Assembly: GCA_000149265.1 (NCBI GenBank)
Contig: CH003266.1
Coordinates: 754,906-818,905, forward strand
From: Ciona savignyi
Taxonomy: Eukaryota; Chordata; Ascidiacea; Phlebobranchia; Cionidae
DNA: 64,000 nt
Direction: 5' to 3'
Part shown: positions 56,512-64,000 of the stretch, in pieces
Layout of the letters: every line of letters starts with the position of its first letter
How positions within the stretch are numbered: the stretch's first letter is position 1
Program-made: the position numbers and the translations under genes
The notes under the pieces: model-generated
Told to the model about the DNA's origin: nothing
Seen by the model: only the letters and a program-made list of their open reading frames with translations
Databases searched by the model: none

Positions 56512-59500
56512 TCACGTTTGTGCCATCCGCTTAGCAGGGTCGTAAATGTAACGTAGAAACTGCATGTTAACCTTTACAGGTTGAGATACAATTTCACTAG
56601 ATTCGGCAAGTTTCTTTTTCGACTTTTTCCCTTTACCGCCCAATACGGATATGGTTTCGGGTTTTAAGCCATCTAAAAAAAAGCAAAGAGTTAAATAAAC
56701 TGATTTTGTAAATCTTACAATTTTAAACTTCCCAAAATAGCTTTTTAACTCGTTTATCGCACGTTGAAAAATACAAAGACTTTAAATAATTCAAAATTCG
56801 TCTTTTAACTCGTTTATTTACTAACACACTCTTTTCCTTTAATCAATATCTCCAATACCTCGAACTCTGATCTTGACCTTTCCGCTGAGACCAAACGAGC
56901 CTTCGATAATTCCACGTTCTCCTGTGGACAGTTCAACACGGAGACCCGTAAACATTGCTACGTTCGTTTCTTTCTTCAACAGTCCTCGGCATATCACGCT
57001 TTCTTCGTCGTGTACCTGTCGGTTTGTTGTTGTTGTTTTTTTTGTTTTTTTTTTACCAAGCCAAGTTTCGAACCCATGGTGGGCTAAAACTCTTGGACCG
57101 ATTTTGCATAAGAGTCGGTATATGTATCGGTCGCGTTAACCATTTGGTCACACGGCCGTGTATCTGTGGGTTTTTGTTAAAATTTTTTATTTTTCACCGA
57201 GCCAAGTTTCGAACCCATGGTGGGCTAGTTACTCGGACCTTTTGTATATAAGTCGGTATATGTATCGGACGCGTTAACCATTCGGCCACACGATCGTGTA
57301 TCTGTGTTTTTTTACCAAGCCAAGTTTCAAACCCCTGATGAGCTCGTCACCAGGACCGTTTTTTTGTATAAGAGTCGGTATATGTATCGGACGCGTTAAT
57401 CATTCGACCACACGGCCGTACATCTGTGGGTTGTTTTGCTTTGTTTACACCTTGGCGGATGAAAACACTGCCTCTATACTCTATAAGTTTTCCGCTATGT
57501 CGATACGGCTCCACGCAAATTACAGCTGTCAAATTATCCATAGAATGTATCTACGATCGGGATAACGATTTAGAATCGATTATTGGAGTGTCTCTGGTTC
57601 AAGCGCTTAATAAGTGTCACATATCGACTTGGTCCAACAACTGGCTTAAGGAGTAAACTATTGTGACCTTTTACTTGGCAACGGTGATTTATTTTGTTTA
57701 TGTAATAGAAAAAAATACGAGTTAGGAGAATGGCGTTTAAATGTCCTTTAAATTACCATCGCTTTGTTAACGCTTTATGATTTTGGAATATTCAAAATTA
57801 TTTTTTTGCTTCTGCATGGAAAAGAAAAACGATTAATGACAAATTAAGTTTAGTTTCGTTTCTCTTAGTCAAATAATAAAAAAGATATTTATGCTTATCC
57901 CCGTAAATGAGAAAACCAAGGTGTTAACTTACGGACAATCAGATTACATCGCGCCCACCGTCGGGTTACCGGAGCTATTGCAGTGTGTTGTGTATGATTC
58001 ACACGTTTCTTTAATTTAGTAGAACCCATTAATCCGCTGGGTTAAGGCAATGTAAGTGACTTGCCCAAGGTCAAGGACACAACCGAAAAGCAAGCGAACA
58101 GTTTCGAATCTGTAACCTTTCGGCTGAAAGGCGTCGCTTTAAACACCAGACTAAACCGGCCGGACATTAGGAAAATAAAACTTCTCATGTATGGTAAAAA
58201 CAGGATGACAAAAAAACAAGAATAGCAACGTATGTTTCACTCTTCTTATTGTGAACAATACAAGACGGGAAGGATTAGGTGAGTAATATTTACCCTTTCA
58301 ACAGTCCCTTCCCGTGATTTGTTTTTATAAACTTTTAACTTCGGTAGAACGGATGACACGTAGTCCTTGGACGTGATCGCTTCCAATATTTCCGCTTTGA
58401 AAGCGAGCCTGGAACAAAGCGAGTTACAAAGTGTAGGTTGCGGTGGATTTGGCTGGCCGTTTGGTCTAGCGGTTAAGTGCGTCGCCTTTCAACCGAAAGG
58501 TTACAGGTTCGAAACTGGTCGCTAGCTAGTCGGTTGTGTCCTTGGGCAAGGCACTTTACGGACATTATCTGAACCCAGCGGATTGATGGGTTCTACCAAA
58601 TTGGAACGTGTCTATCATATACAACACACTGTAATAGCTCCGGTAACCCGACGATGGGCGCGAGGTGATCTGACGATTGCCCGTGTGTTAACTCTCTTGG
58701 TTTTCCCATTCACGGGGATAAACATGAATATCCTATCCTATTACAAAGACGCCGAACCTGCATTTGTTCGCATTCACGTCCGAATCAAATCTTGATCCGA
58801 TGGCTAAGCTGTCCGGTTTGCAAACGACGGGTTTTTCGAATTCCAGCAAAGCCCACTGTGGCGCACTTTTGTCCCTGAAAAAATTCTGTTAAAGCACATT
58901 TACTATATATACGTGATGTTTATGTATTATACTCGTGAATGGAGAAAGCAATCGTCAGATTATATAGTGCCCATCTCCTGGTTACCTAAGCTACTGCACT
59001 GTTTAGTTTAGTTCATTCATTTTCCCCCAGTTTTTAAGAATGGCAAACAAATATAATCACGATACAGGAACGGGAAAAGACGGCAAAACGAACAGTCGTT
59101 AAAACACGTATTTAAAAAAAGAAGATATAATTTAATAAATATAGCGGACGCGGCCGCCAAACCCAGGCGAAAGAACAATATTAAGCGATCCAAATTTAAT
59201 TAGGATTAAAACGATATAGAGCCCTGAAGAAGAGTGTGCGGTAAAGAGCGACCAGTACTGAGGGGGAGCCGGCTTTAAGAGAAGGTGTGGCCCGAAAGCG
59301 TGGACCACTGTGTTGAGTATCACAGAGATTTTTCTACTGTTTTTAGTGACTTATTTTTCACTTGGTTGTTAGTGCTTTGCTAAAGGACGCGACCGTCAAG
59401 CCAGTGGCAGGTTTTTTACCATTTTTAACCAAAGTCAAACCAAATGGGCCTTGCAGCACAGGGCATATAGCGATTTCCATATGTTGACATGTGAAAATTA

Positions 59501-62500
59501 CAAAATAAATTAAAGCATAGTCAGTTATACATTACGTACTTTGATAGCTCATTGCGAAATATGTAATCCGCCGAGAAATCGAATTTTCTTTGCGTCAGTT
59601 GTAGGTTTTCTACGGCGCCCACTGGAGGAGAAGTGGCTTCAACTTTATCGCCACTAGATGAGTCTTGAGCAAATATTGTGATTCTAGCCATGACCGTAGC
59701 GTGTCCGATTGTAACGTGAAACTTTGATTTCGTGAGAACATCCCCAACGTAGTACGCGATTTTAGTTATTCGTACAATGGCCGCGTAAAGTGTGGGTAAG
59801 GTACCGGGGCTGCAAACCAAACCCCGCTCTAGTAGTTTGGGGTCGAATTGGGTGACACACAGCCCCGCTCTGTCACCCTGCTTCACAGAAGAAGTCGGTT
59901 TCCGAAACATTTGGATCGATTTAACTTTTTTGGTGGCCTGTAAAAGGATTATAGAACTTGTAAACTAATTTGTTTGGTTTTAAACTACGATGTGATGATG
60001 TTATGGGCATTGAGTGCTTAATGCCATGTACTGGATAGGATAGGATATTCAATGTTATGGGGAAACCAAGGGGGTTAACACACAGGCAATCGTCAGATCA
60101 CCTCGTGCTCACCGTCGGGTTACCGGAGCTATTACAGTGTGTTGTATATGATAGACTCCAATTTGGTAGAACCCATTAATCCGCTGAGTCCTGGCAATGT
60201 CCGTAAAGTTCCTTGCCCAAGGACACAACCGACTAGCTAGCGACCAGTTTCGCACCTGCAACCTCTCGATTAAAATGCGACGCACTTGACCGCAAAACTA
60301 ACGGGCCAGACAATAATAATAATAATAACCAACAAGTAATCCAAAACCAAGTAACCTGCAAATTGGAAATTTCGACAGTGTCATTGACCGATACTTTTCC
60401 ACTTAAAACAGTCCCTGTCATCACTGTTCCTTGTCCTCTGATGGAAAAACAATGGTCAACACTGAAAAGAAACGTTCCATCTGACGAGCGATTGGGAATG
60501 TAAGTGTTTTGCCCCAAAACCTGAAAATTTAAGAAAACATGGTAAAAATCGAAATAAAAATAAAATAATAAAAAATAATGTGTTTTGCCCCAAAATGAAA
60601 ATAATAATCATCGCCATATACCGAAACCCTAAGACATAACTTTTCTCTTTTAATCTTCCATAGCAGGAAACTGGAAGTACTCCGTGTAAAGTTAATAATA
60701 GAAAATGATATAGCGAAAATATAGTTAACAGGGCATGATCTAGAGCAGGGGTTGGCAACTTTTCTAGTCGGCGGGCCAGATGTAGGAAATGAAGTTTTTG
60801 GTGGTCCGAATTATTACATAAATAGTATACAATATCTTAATTACAGGGTATGGTTAGATACAGTCTGCGGATCGGCTAAAATCCCTTTACAGGCCGGACC
60901 CACTGAATGGAGGAAAGTTTGCCAAGTACTTTGTCCCAGCACACACCCAAACCCGACTAGATAGCGTCTGGTTTTGAGCTACAATGAGCTAACCAGGCAG
61001 AATCCCGTATTTCTTTAAATCACACCAACGTCAAAATAAAAAATGTCCTTAGTTTATTTTTTGTTTCCACGATGAAAACATAAATCAGGACTTTTAAAAA
61101 AAAATTTGAAAAACAGAAAAAAATGGCAAAACGACAGTCGTAAGAACATGTCTAAAAACAAGCAATAAATTATTAAAATTCGGTAAAATTAGACGTGGCC
61201 GCTAAACCCATGTCCTGTCACATTCTAGTATGGTTCTCGACAAACTTTAATCAGCTCTTCTATTCCTTCGGGTTGACAATGGGTGACATCATCAGGGGAA
61301 GCACCAGGGTTGGCCGCAACCATTGCAATTGGACACCCGGCAAACTTTGTATTTTCCAATGTTTTGTGCATCCGTTTTTTCATCTTTTCCACTGCGGACT
61401 GTAAAACACAACAACAAACACAGAGATATATTATTCACACAATCAAATCTTGGATAATTAATTAAGCACAATCAAATTTTTTAAACTTATATTTTTCGTT
61501 TTTTTATTGTGTTTTTTTTTATTGTGTTTTTTCATTTTTTATTGTGTTTTTTCGTTTTTTATTGTGTTTTTTTTTGTTATTTTTTGTGTTTTTTTATTTT
61601 TTATTGTGTGATTTTCGTCTTTTATTGTGTTTTTTCGTTTTTTTATTGTGTTTTTTCGTTTTTTATTGTGTTTTTTTTCGTTTTTTTATTGTGAGCATTA
61701 CCGTAAGTTAAAAAATTGTGATCTAAGAAATACCATGACAAAATGCTATTCTCACCTGTCTTTTCTCAGGTGCCAGCAAGTCCACCTTATTCAGTACAAC
61801 AAGCATCCTGTTGCACACAATCTCCCCAATCACGAGGCATTCCGCAGTTTGCGTTTGAACCCCTTTTATAACGTCTATCACCAACACCATTAGATCTATT
61901 ATCTGAGCTCCTGGAACACAGCATTGTTAAGGCATAAACAAGTTTTGTATTGTTTTGTACTCATACTTGTTTTTATATTATAGTTTAGTTTAGTTCATGC
62001 ATTTTTTGCCCCAGTATTTAAAAATGGCGAATAAAATAACGACATGGGAACAGGAAAAGACAGCAAAACGAACAGTCGTAAAAACAGGTCATTAAAAATA
62101 GAATTGTCTCTAGTTTTTTTTAAATTTAAAATTTTTTTCACATGCATTGATTTTGGATGAAGTTCTTGTGAATTTTAAAAGCTTGTGAAATGCTAATTAT
62201 ATGTCCTCCAAAATTTTTCTTAGATTTTTTTTTATTTAAATTCCTTTTTATTATGTCCTACTAAAATGCATTCCATTTAAATAAATTTCTTGTCTGATTT
62301 GAAAGATTATAAAAGCAAATTACAAATTATCTTAGATATTTATTTGTTTTAATTCAATTTCCTTTATTGTGCCCTTCTACAACTTTGACATGAATTTAAT
62401 TTGATCAATTTCTTGTACTTTTTTAAATATTACAAATGCAAATTATATATCCAACTCTGATTACAGTTCATAAAATTCGCATTTTTAGTATACCTCCAAT

Positions 62501-63618
62501 AATTGTCTTAATTAGTGAAGCATGGCCTGGACAATCCACCAAGGTGTACTGTAGCTTTGTGAACTTGGATTCTTTCAAATGTGCTGGAAGCTCAACTGAG
62601 AAGGAAGAGAAACCAAGATCCAAAGTTATTCCACGTTCCCTGCAAAATATAAGAAGTGTCAGGTCCTATCGGTTAGTCTGGTGGTTAAGTGCGTCGCATT
62701 TCAATCGAAAGGTTGCAGGTGCGAAACTAGTTGTAGCTAGGTTGTTGTGTCCTTGAGCAAGGCACTTTACGGACATTGCTTGAATCCAGCGTATTAATGA
62801 GTTCTACCAAATTGAAGGAACGTTCATATCATACACAACACACTGCAATAGCTTCAGTAACCCGACGGTGGGCGCGAGGTGATCTGACGTTTGCCCGTGT
62901 GTTAACCCCCTTGGTTTTCCCATTCAAGGGGATAAACATGAATATCCTATCCATCAGTTTATTATTGTTTTTTTTGCATTCATACGCCACAATTCAGTTA
63001 TCCAGACTGACCCATACCCCTCGTGGGTGGGGAACATAAGTAACCCATCCTCTTTTCTTTGGTTAAAAGTTTACACAGGCTTTTTCCCATAGACAAAATT
63101 GTGCATACCGACAAATTTAGCTGTTTACTATGGCTATTGTACCTTTTATATTGCAGTGTTATCTTTTAGTAATGTGTTAATAAGGCTATACAATACAATT
63201 CAATTTTTATTTTTGTTTCTTTCTCTGCAGCGTTTAACACCAACAATTTGAAAATACATGTCATATATATATATATATATACCAAAACTAATATGGTGTT
63301 AACTGAAAATCCAACAATTAACAAAAAAATACTGTGACAAGATACTACAGCAAAACAGGAAGGAACCCCAAAAAAAATATATATATAGCAAAACAAATAT
63401 GGCGTTAACTGAAATTCCAACAATTAACAAAAAAAACTGTGACAAGATACTACAGCAAAACAGAAAGGCAGCAAAGGTAAAACAACCACCTACTTGCTCT
63501 GTGGATTCTTATCAAAAGCGGCGGTTGATGCGACTGTACTTAGAGCTTTCGCCAGTGATGTTTTACCACTGTCTACATGACCCAGCATGCCAATATTGAA
63601 ATTTAAAACTTCTTCCAT
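56512..63618 (-). CDS. EEFSEC: Selenocysteine-specific elongation factor eEFSec
   Basis: Ten exons join in phase (563 residues): 63618-63494, 62639-62494, 61910-61756, 61398-61246, 60520-60356, 59937-59540, 58874-58758, 58408-58294, 57015-56859, 56672-56512. GTPase motifs: GHVDSGKT (13-20), the switch Thr in RGITLD (47), DCPGH (77-81) and NKVD (131-134). Domain 2 has SVDHCFSIRGQGTVMTGT. Domain 3 has LCVTQFDPKLLERGLVC and FHVTIGHATVMA. The last part carries the eEFSec-specific domain 4 (QWALLEFEKPV, LKKETN, FTGLRVELSTGERG, then a Lys-rich C-terminus). It carries Sec-tRNA to the ribosome at UGA codons with SECIS and SBP2, in the cytoplasm. Vertebrate eEFSec is about 30 residues longer. The exon 9 acceptor is preceded by a poor pyrimidine tract. 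Confidence 0.97.
57048..57420 (-). repeat. Three tandem SINE-B copies in EEFSEC intron 8
   Basis: The AGTTTCGAACCC box-B complement lies at 57065 and 57206, and a mutated one at 57324. Each is followed by TCGGTATATGTATCGG and a CGCGTTAACCATT box-A complement. Spacing is 141 and 118 bp. They begin about 35 bases from exon 9. Confidence 0.9.
57884..58167 (-). repeat. SINE-A copy in EEFSEC intron 8
   Basis: Tail reduced to AAAGATATTTATGC; head intact. Inverted relative to the copy across exon 8. Confidence 0.88.
58452..58741 (+). repeat. SINE-A copy in EEFSEC intron 7
   Basis: It keeps the best internal promoter of the family, with a consensus box B GGTTCGAAACT. It starts 44 bases from exon 8 and ends 17 bases from exon 7. 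Confidence 0.92.
59004..59312 (-). repeat. Repeat L in EEFSEC intron 6
   Basis: TAGTTTAGTTCATTCATTTT tail at left, CTGAGGGGGAGCCGGCTTTA near 59257. Confidence 0.72.
60033..60311 (-). repeat. SINE-A copy in EEFSEC intron 5
   Basis: Full length; tail GGATAGGATAGGATATTC. An (ATA)n run follows the head at 60312-60328. Confidence 0.9.
61498..61690. repeat. Low-complexity TTTTTTATTGTG array
   Basis: About ten units of TTTTTTATTGTGTTTTTTCG in EEFSEC intron 3. Open frames over it (FFxFLLC-type) are artefacts. Confidence 0.9.
61981..62100 (-). repeat. Repeat L, 3' fragment in EEFSEC intron 2
   Basis: TATAGTTTAGTTTAGTTCAT tail plus GGAACAGGAAAAGACAGC. A very diverged second piece may lie at 61080-61195. 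Confidence 0.65.
62662..62953 (+). repeat. SINE-A copy in EEFSEC intron 1
   Basis: Full length. The head starts 23 bases from exon 2. Confidence 0.9.
63262..63470. repeat. Direct duplication of about 95 bp with (AT)n spacers
   Basis: Two copies share ATATGG(T/C)GTTAACTGAAA and GTGACAAGATACTACAGC. The second runs up to the EEFSEC exon 1 donor at 63493. Confidence 0.85.
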
Positions 63619-63720
63619 ATTTGCTTAGCGCTATTTAATGCAACACAAATTGTATTATAGTATCTTTTATTACTACTATCTATGTAAAGTTGGTTCATTG
63701 TTTATTAACAAGCTTGTCGG

Positions 63721-63927
63721 GGGTGCCTCTAAATACTACAGGACCGCTTGGATCGCTTAGATTGCTATTTAAAGTAATTCTAACCCTGTCCCAAACACTA
63801 ATCCCCAGAACTAACTTAACCCCAACCCTAACATTATTATCATAATCCTTATTTTAGTGAGAGAAGTTTTCTCCAAGGCTTTTGTAATTACGAAGTATAG
63901 TAAGCGATCCTGTGGTATTTAGAGGTA
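63721..63927. mobile_element. MITE-D, second copy, upstream of EEFSEC
   Basis: Ends GGTGCCTCTAAATACTACAG and CTGTGGTATTTAGAGGTAC. It lies about 100 bp upstream of the EEFSEC start codon, again in a promoter. Confidence 0.8.
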
Positions 63928-64000
63928 CGATATCATTTATAAGTCTGGAAAGAGCAGCATTTCTTCGCATAGGATAACTAAAATGCATGCGACAAAACAA

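Noticed and set aside
60749..60830. Fifth hAT-like element (CAGGGGTTGGCAACTTTT)
   Set aside because: Only one end is visible. No matching inverted end or duplication was found nearby, so it is not listed as an element.
61509..61893. Phe/Leu/Cys-rich frames
   Set aside because: Low-complexity T-rich repeat. The part at 61756-61910 is coding only on the minus strand (EEFSEC exon 3).

Overview
The window is animal nuclear DNA. It is AT-rich, has small exons with GT-AG introns, and is dense with short interspersed repeats. The gene set is metazoan, and the overall look (chordate-type orthologues, compact genes, one abundant tRNA-derived SINE) fits a tunicate such as Ciona. That assignment is an inference from style, not a match. 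A 583-base run of N (14634-15216) shows it is a draft assembly.

Seven protein-coding genes can be read, six of them by joining exons whose phases agree at every junction. From left to right: the 5' part of TRIM37 (minus, running off the left edge); a four-exon secreted protein with an H-type-lectin-like domain followed by a C-type-lectin-like domain (plus, 7016-8572); a nine-exon tubulin-tyrosine-ligase-like protein (plus, 13115-17535); an intronless mitochondrial carrier, SLC25A27/UCP4 (plus, 19746-20684); DNA ligase I in 25 exons (minus, 44560-22587); a UBE2QL1-type ubiquitin-conjugating enzyme (minus, about 51061-49376); and the selenocysteine-specific elongation factor EEFSEC in 10 exons (minus, 63618-56512). 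They are unrelated housekeeping or regulatory genes and show no sign of forming one pathway.

Most of the rest is repeats. SINE-A is a tRNA-derived SINE of about 300 bp with more than 25 copies on both strands, ending in a TATCC-type tail. SINE-B is a shorter tRNA-derived element of about 110 bp; one copy has an intact 14-bp target duplication. Repeat L is a non-LTR-like 3' tail ending in AAACTAAAC. MITE-C and MITE-D share a core but have different ends. Repeat E is a rearranged element built on a 335-bp tandem monomer carrying perfect palindromes. Four hAT-like non-autonomous elements have 8-bp target duplications, and one piggyBac-like element is flanked by TTAA.

The points most worth following are: the DNA ligase I N-terminus, which predicts a mitochondrial and a nuclear form from alternative starts; inverted SINE-A pairs closely flanking single exons (EEFSEC exon 8, TTLL exon 3); the two-lectin-domain secreted gene; the 335-bp palindromic monomers; and a near-perfect 52-bp hairpin in a LIG1 intron. 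I saw no new defence or mobile gene system.
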